Assembly: GCF_002113025.1 (NCBI RefSeq)
Contig: NZ_NEJH01000001.1
Span: 124,001-188,000, forward strand
Origin: Pseudomonas sp. B28(2017)
Lineage (GTDB): Bacteria > Pseudomonadota > Gammaproteobacteria > Pseudomonadales > Pseudomonadaceae
Reading direction: 5' to 3'
DNA length: 64,000 nt
Position 1 is the stretch's first letter. Each line of letters starts with the position of its first letter. This document shows positions 39,685 through 51,102 of the stretch, one piece after another. The notes below the pieces were generated by a model. That model was not told where the DNA came from, ran no database searches, and saw only the letters and a list, made by a program, of their open reading frames with translations. The translations under genes were made by a program, and so were the position numbers.

Positions 39685-39986
39685 GTGAGTCGGCAGTCCT
39701 GATGGACGAAGCGGGCGAGTTGCGACTCAGCGGCGTGCTGGATTACCGCACTGGCCCTGGCCTGCGCGAGCAGGGTAAAGCGCTGATCAAGGCCAGCAAG
39801 GCCGCGGCGCTGGTGGTCGATTGTTCGGCGGTGACCAAGTCCAGCAGTGTCGGTTTGTCGTTGCTGCTGTGCTTCATCCGCGATGCGCAGGCGGCCGGCA
39901 AGGCCCTGAGCATTCGTGGGATGCCGGAAGACATGCGTGAAATCGCTCAGGTCAGTGAGCTGACCGAGCTGTTGGCGCACCCCTAA
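39681..39986 (+). CDS. mlaB: STAS-domain protein MlaB
   Basis: 101 aa cytosolic STAS domain, with the conserved Thr/Ser loop KSSSVGLSLLL at about 52-62. It binds MlaF and is needed for ATPase complex activity. ATG 39681 overlaps mlaC by ATGA; the open frame upstream of it is read from mlaC in another frame. Last gene of the operon. Confidence 0.94.
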   Translation: MSESAVLMDEAGELRLSGVLDYRTGPGLREQGKALIKASKAAALVVDCSAVTKSSSVGLSLLLCFIRDAQAAGKALSIRGMPEDMREIAQVSELTELLAHP

Positions 39987-40001
39987 CTCGCATCTATGAA
40001 G

Positions 40002-40054
40002 AAGCCCCCCGTCCGAGTCCTGCTTGGCGGGGTTCGCAGGCGCGGGGCTTTTTT
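40002..40054 (+). terminator. mla operon terminator
   Basis: AAGCCCC (40002-40008) pairs with GGGGCTT (40044-40050), followed by TTTT. The 35-base loop can itself fold (CCTG...CAGG). It begins 15 bp after mlaB and overlaps the ibaG promoter. Confidence 0.55.
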
Positions 40055-40061
40055 GTATGAT
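40033..40061 (+). promoter_or_regulatory. Candidate ibaG-murA promoter inside the mla terminator
   Basis: -35 TTCGCA (40033-40038), 17-bp spacer, -10 TATGAT (40056-40061), 40 bp before the ibaG ATG. The -35 lies in the loop and the spacer covers the right arm and T run of the mla terminator. Confidence 0.5.
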
Positions 40062-40100
40062 GTCCGACCCGCGCGCACAGGGCGCCGATTGAGGTTGAGC

Positions 40101-41640
<1,540 letters not shown>

Positions 41641-41652
41641 TTTCTGCTGCAT

Positions 41653-41709
41653 GGGCACAGGGAGGTGCCCGTTGAATTGTTGTAGAGGTCGAGCCGGTTT
41701 CCGGCTCGA
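41653..41709 (+). other. Two tandem hairpins between murA and hisG
   Basis: First stem GGGCAC / GTGCCC (41653-41670, 6 bp). Second stem TCGAGCCGG-TTT-CCGGCTCGA (41689-41709, 9 bp perfect). Neither is followed by a T run. They might protect the murA mRNA end or partly limit readthrough into hisG. Confidence 0.4.
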
Positions 41710-41765
41710 TGCGTGTCCGGCGCCGATTGTGACCGGGCATAAGATTCCTGATTAAGGCGTTTCCC

Positions 41766-42401
41766 ATGCTGACTATCGCACTGTCCAAGGGCCGCATCCT
41801 TGACGACACCTTGCCGCTTCTGGCTGAAGCGGGCATCGTGCCGACCGAGAATCCGGACAAGAGCCGCAAGCTGATCATCCCCACGACCCAGGACGATGTT
41901 CGTCTGCTGATCGTGCGTGCTACCGATGTGCCGACCTATGTCGAGCATGGTGCTGCCGACCTCGGTGTCGCCGGTAAAGATGTGCTGATGGAATACGGCG
42001 GCCAGGGCCTGTACGAGCCGCTGGACCTGCAGATTGCCCAGTGCAAGCTGATGACCGCCGGTAAAGTCGGCGCGGTCGAGCCCAAGGGCCGTCTGCGTAT
42101 CGCCACCAAGTTCGTCAACGTTGCCAAACGCTACTATGCCGAACAGGGTCGTCAGGTCGATATCATCAAGCTCTACGGTTCGATGGAACTGGCGCCGCTG
42201 ATCGGCCTGGCGGACAAGATCATCGACGTGGTCGACACCGGTAACACGCTGCGGGCCAATGGCCTGGAGCCACAGGATTTCATCGCGGCCATCAGCTCGC
42301 GGCTGATCGTCAACAAGGCTTCGATGAAGATGCAGCACGCCCGTATCCAGGCGTTGATCGACACCCTGCGCAAGGCAGTGGAGTCTCGACACCGCGGCTG
42401 A
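41766..42401 (+). CDS. hisG: ATP phosphoribosyltransferase, short form (HisG-S)
   Basis: 211 aa: the short type lacking the C-terminal histidine-binding domain of the ~300-aa form. Short HisG needs the HisRS-like regulatory subunit HisZ, which is not in the window. It makes phosphoribosyl-ATP, the first step in histidine synthesis. The PRPP site region [14 protein letters not shown] is visible near 155-168. Starts 125 bp after murA. Confidence 0.97.
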   Translation: MLTIALSKGRILDDTLPLLAEAGIVPTENPDKSRKLIIPTTQDDVRLLIVRATDVPTYVEHGAADLGVAGKDVLMEYGGQGLYEPLDLQIAQCKLMTAGKVGAVEPKGRLRIATKFVNVAKRYYAEQGRQVDIIKLYGSMELAPLIGLADKIIDVVDTGNTLRANGLEPQDFIAAISSRLIVNKASMKMQHARIQALIDTLRKAVESRHRG

Positions 42402-42454
42402 TTCACCTGCGCGACCTTGAGTCGCGCCCGTCTATCCGCCTCATAGCCAGAATT

Positions 42455-42504
42455 CTCAGGTGCCCAAGCGGAAACGACTGCTAAGTTAGGGCGCCTGAGT
42501 TTTT
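42455..42504 (+). terminator. Terminator/attenuator-like hairpin between hisG and hisD
   Basis: CTCAGGTGCCC (42455-42465) pairs over 11 positions with GGGCGCCTGAG (42489-42499), one being a G-U pair, with a 23-base loop and TTTTT at 42500-42504, just 23 bp before hisD. No His-rich leader peptide is visible. A second, T-less hairpin (GCGCGAC/GTCGCGC, 42409-42427) lies upstream. Confidence 0.65.
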
Positions 42505-42527
42505 GCCATTCCTATGAGGCTCTCGCT

Positions 42528-43865
42528 ATGACTGCACTGACTGCAATTCGCCGACTCAACGCTGCTGACCCGGATTTCGCGCATCATCTGGATCATCTGC
42601 TGAGCTGGGAAAGTGTGTCTGACGACTCGGTCAATCAGCGGGTGCTGGATATCATCAAGTCCGTGCGTGAGCGTGGCGACGCGGCACTGGTGGACTACAC
42701 CCGCCAGTTCGACGGCCTGGACGTGAAGTCCATGGCCGACCTGATCCTGCCGCGTGAGCGCCTGGAACTGGCACTCACCCGCATCTCCGTGGCCCAGCGT
42801 GAAGCCCTGGAAGTCGCCGCGGCTCGTGTGCGCAGTTACCACGAAAAACAGAAGCAGGACTCCTGGAGCTACACCGAGGCCGACGGCACCGTGCTGGGCC
42901 AGAAGGTCACGCCGCTGGACCGCGCCGGTCTGTACGTACCGGGCGGCAAGGCGTCGTACCCGTCGTCGGTGCTGATGAACGCGATTCCGGCCAAGGTCGC
43001 AGGTGTCACTGAAGTGGTCATGGTCGTTCCGACCCCGCGCGGTGAAATCAACGAACTGGTGCTGGCCGCCGCCTGCATCGCCGGTGTCGACCGCGTGTTC
43101 ACCATCGGCGGCGCCCAGGCCGTTGCGGCCCTGGCTTACGGCACCGAAAGCGTGCCGCAGGTCGACAAGGTCGTCGGCCCAGGCAATATCTATGTGGCTA
43201 CCGCCAAGCGCCACGTGTTTGGCCAGGTCGGGATCGACATGATCGCCGGCCCTTCCGAGATCCTCGTGGTGTGCGACGGACAGACCGATCCGGACTGGAT
43301 CGCCATGGATCTTTTCTCGCAGGCCGAGCACGACGAAGACGCCCAGGCCATTCTGGTCAGCCCTGACGCCGAGTTCCTCGACAAGGTCGCCGCCAGCATC
43401 GCCAGGTTGATGCCGACCATGGAGCGTGCCGCGATCATCGAAACCTCGATCAATGGCCGTGGTGCGTTGATCAAGGCTCGCGACATGGAACAGGCCATCG
43501 AAATCGCCAACCGCATCGCGCCGGAGCACCTCGAGTTGTCCGTTGCCGATCCACAGGCCTGGCTGCCGAAAATCCGCCACGCCGGCGCAATTTTCATGGG
43601 CCGTCACACCTCCGAAGCCCTGGGCGATTACTGCGCAGGCCCGAACCACGTGCTGCCGACTTCCGGCACCGCGCGTTTCTCCTCGCCGCTGGGTGTGTAC
43701 GACTTCCAGAAACGCTCGTCGATCATCTTCTGCTCCGAACAGGGCGCTTCCGAGTTGGGCAAAACCGCTTCCGTGCTGGCCCGTGGTGAGTCGCTGAGCG
43801 CCCACGCCCGTAGCGCCGAATACCGCATCGTCGACGAAGACTTTCCACAAGGGCAGGGGAACTGA
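42528..43865 (+). CDS. hisD: Histidinol dehydrogenase
   Basis: 445 aa Zn-dependent enzyme oxidising L-histidinol to histidine via the aldehyde using two NAD+. Signature [21 protein letters not shown] segment near 240 and the C-terminal [20 protein letters not shown] are visible. Two bp separate it from hisC, so these two form a unit. Confidence 0.97.
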   Translation: MTALTAIRRLNAADPDFAHHLDHLLSWESVSDDSVNQRVLDIIKSVRERGDAALVDYTRQFDGLDVKSMADLILPRERLELALTRISVAQREALEVAAARVRSYHEKQKQDSWSYTEADGTVLGQKVTPLDRAGLYVPGGKASYPSSVLMNAIPAKVAGVTEVVMVVPTPRGEINELVLAAACIAGVDRVFTIGGAQAVAALAYGTESVPQVDKVVGPGNIYVATAKRHVFGQVGIDMIAGPSEILVVCDGQTDPDWIAMDLFSQAEHDEDAQAILVSPDAEFLDKVAASIARLMPTMERAAIIETSINGRGALIKARDMEQAIEIANRIAPEHLELSVADPQAWLPKIRHAGAIFMGRHTSEALGDYCAGPNHVLPTSGTARFSSPLGVYDFQKRSSIIFCSEQGASELGKTASVLARGESLSAHARSAEYRIVDEDFPQGQGN

Positions 43866-43867
43866 AC

Positions 43868-44920
43868 ATGAGCAAATTCTGGAGCCCGTTCGTCAAGAAT
43901 CTGGTGCCTTACGTACCGGGCGAACAGCCAAAGCTGACCAAACTGGTCAAGCTCAACACCAACGAAAACCCGTACGGCCCATCGCCGAAAGCCTTGGCCG
44001 CAATGCAAACCGAACTGAATGACAACCTGCGCCTGTACCCGGACCCGAACAGCGATTTGCTCAAGCAAGCCGTCGCCAGGTACTACGGCGTGCAAGGCAA
44101 TCAGGTGTTCCTCGGCAACGGTTCCGATGAAGTGCTGGCGCACATCTTCCACGGTTTGCTGCAGCACGATCAGCCGCTGCTGTTCCCGGACATCAGCTAC
44201 AGCTTCTACCCGGTCTACTGCGGGTTGTACGGCATCCAGTTCGACGCGGTGCCGCTGGACGAGCAATTCCAGATCAGCCCGGCGGATTACGCCAGGCCGA
44301 ACGGCGGGATCATTTTCCCCAACCCGAATGCGCCGACCGGTTGCCTGTTGGCGCTGGAGGCGGTGGAGCAGATTCTCAAGGCCAGCCCGGACTCGGTGGT
44401 CGTGGTGGATGAGGCTTACATCGATTTCGGCGGCGAGACGGCAATCACGCTGGTCGATCGTTATCCGAACCTGCTGGTCACCCAGACCCTGTCCAAGTCC
44501 CGTTCCCTGGCCGGTCTGCGGGTTGGCCTGGCGGTGGGGCATCCGGACCTGATCGAGGCGCTGGAGCGGATCAAGAACAGTTTCAACTCCTATCCGATCG
44601 ATCGCATGGCGAATGTCGGTGCGGCGGCGGCGTTCGAGGATCGCGAGTATTTCGACAAGACTTGCCGGTTGGTGATCGAACACCGTGAATGGGTAATTGC
44701 GCAGTTGCAGGTTAAGGGCTTTGAGGTGCTGCCGTCGGCGGCGAACTTCATTTTTGCCCGGCACCCCAAGCACGATGCGGCGGGCCTGGCAGCGAAGTTG
44801 CGTGAGCAAGGCGTGATCGTCCGGCACTTCAAGCAGGAGCGGATTGCCCAGTTCCTGCGGATATCCATCGGCACGCCAGAGCAGAATCAGGCGCTGATCG
44901 ACGGTCTCGGCGACCTCTAA
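43868..44920 (+). CDS. hisC: Histidinol-phosphate aminotransferase
   Basis: 350 aa fold-type I PLP enzyme. PLP Lys in [14 protein letters not shown] (about residue 209), Asp in [10 protein letters not shown], and the NPNAPTG motif are present. It transaminates imidazole-acetol phosphate. Ends at a REP-derived hairpin shared with convergent algW. Confidence 0.96.
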   Translation: MSKFWSPFVKNLVPYVPGEQPKLTKLVKLNTNENPYGPSPKALAAMQTELNDNLRLYPDPNSDLLKQAVARYYGVQGNQVFLGNGSDEVLAHIFHGLLQHDQPLLFPDISYSFYPVYCGLYGIQFDAVPLDEQFQISPADYARPNGGIIFPNPNAPTGCLLALEAVEQILKASPDSVVVVDEAYIDFGGETAITLVDRYPNLLVTQTLSKSRSLAGLRVGLAVGHPDLIEALERIKNSFNSYPIDRMANVGAAAAFEDREYFDKTCRLVIEHREWVIAQLQVKGFEVLPSAANFIFARHPKHDAAGLAAKLREQGVIVRHFKQERIAQFLRISIGTPEQNQALIDGLGDL

Positions 44921-44931
44921 ACCACCTTTGC

Positions 44932-44963
44932 CCCCTGTAGGAGCAAGCTCGCTCCTACAGGGG
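44932..44963. terminator. REP-derived hairpin between convergent hisC and algW
   Basis: CCCCTGTAGGAGC-AAGCTC-GCTCCTACAGGGG: 13-bp perfect stem built from one REP unit extended by flanking CCCC/GGGG. It lies 12 bp after hisC and 15 bp from the algW stop. No T run, but its position between convergent genes suggests transcript-end function. Confidence 0.6.
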
Positions 44964-44977
44964 ATTGTATTGGCCGC

Positions 44978-46141
<1,164 letters not shown>

Positions 46142-46195
46142 TAAGCACTTCCTGAGAGAGTTGCAGGCGGTATGAGACCGCTCATAATGACGCGC

Positions 46196-46201
46196 ATTAT
46201 A
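46196..46201 (-). promoter_or_regulatory. Candidate -10 box for algW
   Basis: Minus-strand TATAAT in the 103-bp gap between divergent algW and the NIF3 gene, 55 bp upstream of algW. A TTCAGA -35 candidate lies 16 bp further upstream (complement of 46218-46223). Confidence 0.35.
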
Positions 46202-46244
46202 CGAGGCCGCACGCGCCTCTGAACGGGATATTTAGGAGTCTTTT

Positions 46245-47003
46245 ATGGCCGTCGCCCTGAACACCCTGGTCGAAGAAGCCGACCGCTACCTTAACAGTGC
46301 CAAGATTGCCGACTATTGCCCCAACGGCCTGCAGGTCGAGGGGCGGCCGCAAGTGATGCGCATTGTCAGTGGCGTCACCGCGAGTCAGGCTTTGCTCGAC
46401 GCCGCCGTGGAGGCCAATGCCGACCTGGTGCTGGTGCATCATGGCTACTTCTGGAAAGGCGAGAATCCGTGCGTCACCGGCATGAAGCAGCGCCGCTTGA
46501 AGACCCTGCTCAAGCACGATATCAGCCTTTTGTCCTATCACCTGCCGCTGGATCTGCACCCGGACGTCGGCAATAACGTGCAGCTCGCGCGGCAGCTCGA
46601 CATCACCGTCGAAGGTCCGCTGGACCCGGACAACCTGAAGATTGTCGGCCTGGTCGGCTCGCTGAATGAGCCGATGACGCCCCGGGATTTCGCCCGCCGC
46701 GTGCAGGAAGTCATGGGCCGAGAGCCGCTGTTGATCGAAGGCAGCGCCATGATCCGCCGTGTCGGCTGGTGCACCGGCGGCGGCCAGGGTTACATCGACC
46801 AGGCCATTCTGGCCGGTGTCGATCTGTACCTCAGCGGCGAAGCTTCCGAGCAAACCTTCCACAGTGCCCGGGAAAACGACATCAGTTTCATCGCCGCCGG
46901 TCACCATGCGACCGAACGCTACGGCGTCCAGGCGCTGGGGGATTACCTGGCGCGGCGGTTTGCGCTGGAGCACATCTTCATCGATTGTCCGAATCCGATC
47001 TGA
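46245..47003 (+). CDS. NIF3-like dinuclear metal-centre protein (YbgI family)
   Basis: 252 aa. Metal ligands are visible in LVLVHHGYFW (about 64-73) and GHHATERYG (about 223-231), the YbgI/NIF3 pattern of a toroidal hexamer with dimetal sites. Reported links include GTP cyclohydrolase-like fold and DNA or cofactor metabolism, but its reaction is unsettled. Divergent from algW. Confidence 0.9.
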   Translation: MAVALNTLVEEADRYLNSAKIADYCPNGLQVEGRPQVMRIVSGVTASQALLDAAVEANADLVLVHHGYFWKGENPCVTGMKQRRLKTLLKHDISLLSYHLPLDLHPDVGNNVQLARQLDITVEGPLDPDNLKIVGLVGSLNEPMTPRDFARRVQEVMGREPLLIEGSAMIRRVGWCTGGGQGYIDQAILAGVDLYLSGEASEQTFHSARENDISFIAAGHHATERYGVQALGDYLARRFALEHIFIDCPNPI

Positions 47004-47020
47004 AAGCGCAACTCTATTCC

Positions 47021-47119
47021 TGTAGGAGCGAGCTTGCTCGCGATGAGCCTGAAGGCGCCACGGGGTGTCAGGCGCACAGCGATATCGTTGACGACCATCG
47101 CGAGCAGGCTCGCTCCCAC
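47021..47119. repeat. REPIN
   Basis: TGTAGGAGCGAGCTTGCTCGCGATG and inverted CATCGCGAGCAGGCTCGCTCCCA flank an interior that includes ATCGTTGACGACCATCGC, shared with other copies. Lies between the NIF3 gene and cysD. Confidence 0.9.
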
Positions 47120-47199
47120 GGGGGCAGGGCGGCCAAACAGGCAGGCATATTCATATGCTCTTTCGATCTAGTTGGCGTCCTGATTAGAAGAGGTCGCTG

Positions 47200-47208
47200 T
47201 GCTAGGAT
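47200..47208 (+). promoter_or_regulatory. Candidate extended -10 promoter of cysD
   Basis: TGC-TAGGAT, an extended -10, 54 bp upstream of the cysD ATG. No good -35 at the proper distance, consistent with dependence on an activator such as CysB (inference from the known control of cys genes). Confidence 0.35.
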
Positions 47209-47262
47209 CCCCGCTCGAACACGGCCCGCTGGCCGTTCATAAGAAAGCTTTCGTGAGTAGCC

Positions 47263-48180
47263 ATGGTCGACAAACTGACGCATCTGAAACAGCTGGAGGC
47301 GGAAAGCATCCACATCATCCGCGAGGTGGCCGCCGAGTTCGACAACCCGGTGATGCTGTACTCCATCGGTAAAGACTCCGCCGTGATGCTGCATCTGGCA
47401 CGCAAGGCGTTCTTCCCGGGCAAGCTGCCGTTTCCGGTGATGCACGTCGACACTCGCTGGAAATTCCAGGAGATGTACGCCTTCCGCGACAAGATGGTCG
47501 CCGAACTGGGCCTGGACCTGATCACCCACGTCAACCCGGACGGCGTGGCGCAGAACATCAACCCGTTCACCCACGGCAGCGCCAAGCACACCGACATCAT
47601 GAAGACCGAGGGCCTGAAGCAGGCACTCGACAAGCATGGTTTCGACGCAGCTTTTGGCGGCGCCCGTCGCGATGAAGAGAAATCCCGCGCCAAGGAGCGT
47701 GTGTACTCGTTCCGCGACAGCAAGCACCGCTGGGATCCGAAGAACCAGCGCCCCGAGCTGTGGAACGTCTACAACGGCAAGGTCAACAAGGGCGAATCGA
47801 TCCGCGTCTTCCCGTTGTCGAACTGGACCGAGCTGGACATCTGGCAGTACATCTACCTTGAAGGTATCCCGATCGTCCCGCTGTACTTCGCCGCCGAGCG
47901 TGAAGTCATCGAGAAGAACGGCACGCTGATCATGATCGACGACGAGCGCATCCTCGAATACCTGAGCGATGAAGACAAAGCGCGCATCGTCAAAAAGAAA
48001 GTGCGTTTCCGTACCCTTGGTTGCTACCCGTTGACGGGCGCGGTGGAGTCCGAGGCCGAAAGCCTCACGGACATCATTCAGGAAATGCTCCTGACGCGAA
48101 CTTCCGAGCGCCAGGGCCGTGTCATCGACCACGATGGCGCAGGCTCGATGGAAGACAAGAAACGTCAAGGTTATTTCTAA
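47263..48180 (+). CDS. cysD: Sulfate adenylyltransferase subunit 2
   Basis: 305 aa PP-loop ATP pyrophosphatase ([14 protein letters not shown] near 32-45), which forms APS from ATP and sulfate with energy supplied by the CysN GTPase. The [12 protein letters not shown] and [12 protein letters not shown] motifs are family marks. Nine bp before cysNC. Confidence 0.97.
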   Translation: MVDKLTHLKQLEAESIHIIREVAAEFDNPVMLYSIGKDSAVMLHLARKAFFPGKLPFPVMHVDTRWKFQEMYAFRDKMVAELGLDLITHVNPDGVAQNINPFTHGSAKHTDIMKTEGLKQALDKHGFDAAFGGARRDEEKSRAKERVYSFRDSKHRWDPKNQRPELWNVYNGKVNKGESIRVFPLSNWTELDIWQYIYLEGIPIVPLYFAAEREVIEKNGTLIMIDDERILEYLSDEDKARIVKKKVRFRTLGCYPLTGAVESEAESLTDIIQEMLLTRTSERQGRVIDHDGAGSMEDKKRQGYF

Positions 48181-48189
48181 GGGGTTGTC

Positions 48190-50088
48190 ATGTCGCACGC
48201 ATCTGATTTGATCAGCGAGGACATCCTCGCCTACCTGGGCCAGCACGAACGTAAAGAGCTGCTGCGCTTTCTGACCTGCGGTAACGTCGATGACGGCAAG
48301 AGCACCCTGATCGGGCGCCTGCTGCACGACTCCAAGATGATCTACGAGGATCACTTGGAAGCCATTACCCGTGACTCGAAAAAAGTCGGCACCACCGGTG
48401 AAGACATCGACCTGGCGTTGCTGGTCGACGGCCTGCAGGCCGAGCGTGAGCAGGGCATCACCATCGATGTCGCGTACCGCTACTTCTCCACCGCCAAGCG
48501 CAAATTCATCATCGCCGACACCCCCGGCCATGAGCAGTACACCCGCAACATGGCCACCGGCGCTTCCACCTGTGACCTGGCGATCATCCTGGTCGACGCC
48601 CGTTACGGCGTGCAGACCCAGACCCGTCGCCACAGCTTCATCGCCTCGTTGCTGGGCATCAAGCACATCGTAGTGGCCATCAACAAGATGGACCTCAAGG
48701 ACTTCGATCAGGGTGTGTTCGAGTCGATCAAGGCCGACTACCTGAAGTTCGCCGAAGGCTTGAAGATGAAGCCGACCAGCATGCATTTCGTGCCGATGTC
48801 GGCACTGAAGGGCGACAACGTGGTGAACAAGTCCGAGCGTTCGCCCTGGTACACCGGTCAGTCGCTGATGGAAATCCTCGAGACCGTGGAAGTGGCCGGC
48901 GACCGCAACTTCACCGACCTGCGTTTCCCGGTGCAGTACGTCAACCGCCCGAACCTGAACTTCCGTGGTTTCGCCGGCACCCTGGCCAGCGGCATCGTCA
49001 AGAAGGGCGACGAAGTCGTGGTGCTGCCGTCGGGCAAGAGCAGCCGCGTGAAGTCCATCGTCACCTTTGAAGGCGAACTGGAGCATGCCGGCCCAGGTCA
49101 GGCAGTCACGCTGACCATGGAAGACGAAATCGACATCTCCCGTGGCGACCTGTTGGTTCACGCCGACAACGTGCCGCCGGTGACCGACAGCTTCGAAGCC
49201 ATGCTGGTGTGGATGGCTGAAGAGCCGATGCTGCCGGGCAAGAAATACGACATCAAGCGCGCCACCAGTTACGTGCCGGGCTCCATCGCCAGCATTGTCA
49301 ACAAGGTCGACGTGAACACTCTGGAAGAGGGCCCGGCCAGCGCATTGCAGCTGAACGAAATCGGCAAGGTCAAGATCGCGCTCGATGCGCCGATTGCCCT
49401 CGACGGTTACGACAGCAACCGCACCACCGGCGCCTTCATCATCATCGACCGCTTGACCAACGGCACCGTTGGCGCGGGCATGATCGTCGCCCAGCCACTG
49501 GCGCACGGCAGCGCCACGCACCACGGCAAACTGGCCCACGTCGCCACCGAAGAGCGTGCACAGCGTTTCGGCCAGCAACCGGCCACCGTGTTGTTCAGCG
49601 GCTTGTCGGGCGCAGGCAAAAGCACCCTGGCCTATGCCGTCGAGCGCAAGCTGTTCGACCTGGGCCGTGCGGTGTTCGTGCTTGATGGTCAGAACCTGCG
49701 TCACGACTTGAACAAAGGTCTGCCACAGGATCGCGCCGGGCGTACCGAAAACTGGCGTCGTGCCGCGCATGTTGCGCGTCAGTTCAACGAAGCCGGCCTG
49801 CTGACCCTCGCTGCATTCGTTGCCCCGAGCGCCGAAGGCCGGGAACAGGCCCGGGAACTGATCGGCAAGGAGCGTCTGCTGACGGTCTACGTCCAGGCTT
49901 CGCCAACGGTCTGCGCCGAGCGTGATCCGCAAGGCCTGTACGCGGCGGCCGGGGATAACATCCCGGGCGAGTCCTTCCCGTACGACGTACCGCTGGATGC
50001 CGACCTGGTCATCGATACCCAGTCCGTATCGCTGGAAGAAGGCGTCAAGCAAGTGCTGGGTCTGCTGCGTGAGCGTAGTGCGATCTAA
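48190..50088 (+). CDS. cysNC: Bifunctional sulfate adenylyltransferase subunit 1/APS kinase
   Basis: 632 aa fusion. The N-terminal EF-Tu-like GTPase (about 25-440) has [17 protein letters not shown] and NKMD; the C-terminal APS kinase (about 450-632) has Walker [10 protein letters not shown] (about 471-479). Together with CysD it makes APS then PAPS. The CysN-CysC fusion is usual in pseudomonads. In Pseudomonas sulfate assimilation can proceed from APS directly, so PAPS may also serve sulfation. A strong terminator follows. Confidence 0.97.
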   Translation: MSHASDLISEDILAYLGQHERKELLRFLTCGNVDDGKSTLIGRLLHDSKMIYEDHLEAITRDSKKVGTTGEDIDLALLVDGLQAEREQGITIDVAYRYFSTAKRKFIIADTPGHEQYTRNMATGASTCDLAIILVDARYGVQTQTRRHSFIASLLGIKHIVVAINKMDLKDFDQGVFESIKADYLKFAEGLKMKPTSMHFVPMSALKGDNVVNKSERSPWYTGQSLMEILETVEVAGDRNFTDLRFPVQYVNRPNLNFRGFAGTLASGIVKKGDEVVVLPSGKSSRVKSIVTFEGELEHAGPGQAVTLTMEDEIDISRGDLLVHADNVPPVTDSFEAMLVWMAEEPMLPGKKYDIKRATSYVPGSIASIVNKVDVNTLEEGPASALQLNEIGKVKIALDAPIALDGYDSNRTTGAFIIIDRLTNGTVGAGMIVAQPLAHGSATHHGKLAHVATEERAQRFGQQPATVLFSGLSGAGKSTLAYAVERKLFDLGRAVFVLDGQNLRHDLNKGLPQDRAGRTENWRRAAHVARQFNEAGLLTLAAFVAPSAEGREQARELIGKERLLTVYVQASPTVCAERDPQGLYAAAGDNIPGESFPYDVPLDADLVIDTQSVSLEEGVKQVLGLLRERSAI

Positions 50089-50105
50089 GCGTTAGCCGCA
50101 AAATG

Positions 50106-50142
50106 AAAAACCCGCCGATGAGTAATCACCGGCGGGTTTTTT
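50106..50142 (+). terminator. cysD-cysNC terminator
   Basis: AAAAACCCGCCG (50106-50117) pairs with CGGCGGGTTTTT (50130-50141); A and T runs on both sides make it potentially bidirectional, also serving the minus-strand acyltransferase transcript. Confidence 0.9.
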
Positions 50143-50159
50143 GTGCCCTTGAGACTGTC

Positions 50160-50180
50160 ATCGCGGGCAAGCCCGCGAAG
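50160..50180. repeat. Single REP unit of the GCGGGCAAGCCCGC type
   Basis: ATCGCGGGCAAGCCCGCGA, one palindromic unit without a partner. It belongs to a sequence subtype distinct from the GAGC-type REPs that dominate the window. Confidence 0.7.
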
Positions 50181-50199
50181 AGTCAGAACAGTCAGCGCA

Positions 50200-51102
50200 T
50201 TACTTCGCTGGATACTCGCGGTGCATCTGTTCCAGTAACGCATCCTTGTCCTGCCACAACTGATTGATCCAGCCCTGGAATTGCAGGCGGTACTCACCAT
50301 CCTGGTCGTAGTTCTTGCCAACGAACTGTGGCGGAATTCTCAGCTCTTCAAAGTGCACCACCACGTCCGCAACGTTCCCGCACAACAAACCCCAAAAACC
50401 GGGACGCCCGGCGGGGTAGTGGATGGTCACGTTAACGATCGATTCAAGCTGCTCGCCCATCGCATCCAGCACAAAGGCAATGCCACCGGCCTTGGGCTTG
50501 AGCAGGTACTTGAACGGCGATTGCTGTTGGGCATGCTTGCCTTCGGTGAAGCGCGTGCCTTCGACGAAGTTGAAAATGCCCACCGGGTTGTCGCGGAATT
50601 TCGCACAGGTCTTGCGCGTGGTTTCCAGGTCCTTGCCTTTCTTTTCCGGATGCTTCTCCAGGTACGCCTTGGAGTAACGCTTCATGAACGGAAAGCCCAG
50701 CGCCCACCAGGCCAGACCAATCACCGGGACCCAGATCAGCTCCTGCTTGAGAAAGAACTTCAGCGGTTGAATGCGCCGGTTGAGCACGTATTGCAGCACC
50801 AGAATGTCGACCCAGCTCTGGTGGTTGCTGGTGATCAGGTACGAGTGCCGGTAGTCGAGGCCTTGCAGGCCGCTGATGTGCCAGCGGGTGCGACGGACCA
50901 GGTTCATCCAGCCTTTATTGATGCTGATCCAGGCTTCATGGGTATGGCTCATCAGCCAGCGTGCGATGCGCTGGGTGAGGGGGAACGGCAATACCTTGAC
51001 GAGCGCCACGCAGAACAGGAACGAGCAGAGCAATATCGTGTTCAGTGCCAACAGTAGCGCGGCGATCACGCCGCGCAACGGGGCAGGTAGAAAATCCAGC
51101 AT
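50200..51102 (-). CDS. 1-acyl-glycerol-3-phosphate acyltransferase-like protein (YihG type)
   Basis: 300 aa PlsC-superfamily enzyme. N-terminal membrane helix (about 10-36), HX4D motif NHQSWVD with His94 and Asp99, and substrate motif FVEGTRFTEGK (about 155-165). YihG-type enzymes acylate lysophosphatidic acid with particular fatty acids. Its ATG directly follows the pta stop codon with no gap, so the two are one transcript. Confidence 0.88.
   Translation of the reverse strand: MLDFLPAPLRGVIAALLLALNTILLCSFLFCVALVKVLPFPLTQRIARWLMSHTHEAWISINKGWMNLVRRTRWHISGLQGLDYRHSYLITSNHQSWVDILVLQYVLNRRIQPLKFFLKQELIWVPVIGLAWWALGFPFMKRYSKAYLEKHPEKKGKDLETTRKTCAKFRDNPVGIFNFVEGTRFTEGKHAQQQSPFKYLLKPKAGGIAFVLDAMGEQLESIVNVTIHYPAGRPGFWGLLCGNVADVVVHFEELRIPPQFVGKNYDQDGEYRLQFQGWINQLWQDKDALLEQMHREYPAK

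Noticed and set aside
47068..50052. A 994-codon open frame antisense to cysD-cysNC, and similar long antisense frames at 905-2719 (minus) and 51130-53244 (plus)
   Set aside because: They mirror strongly conserved genes on the other strand and arise from GC-rich codon choice, which makes antisense stops rare. The translated sequences show no domain features.
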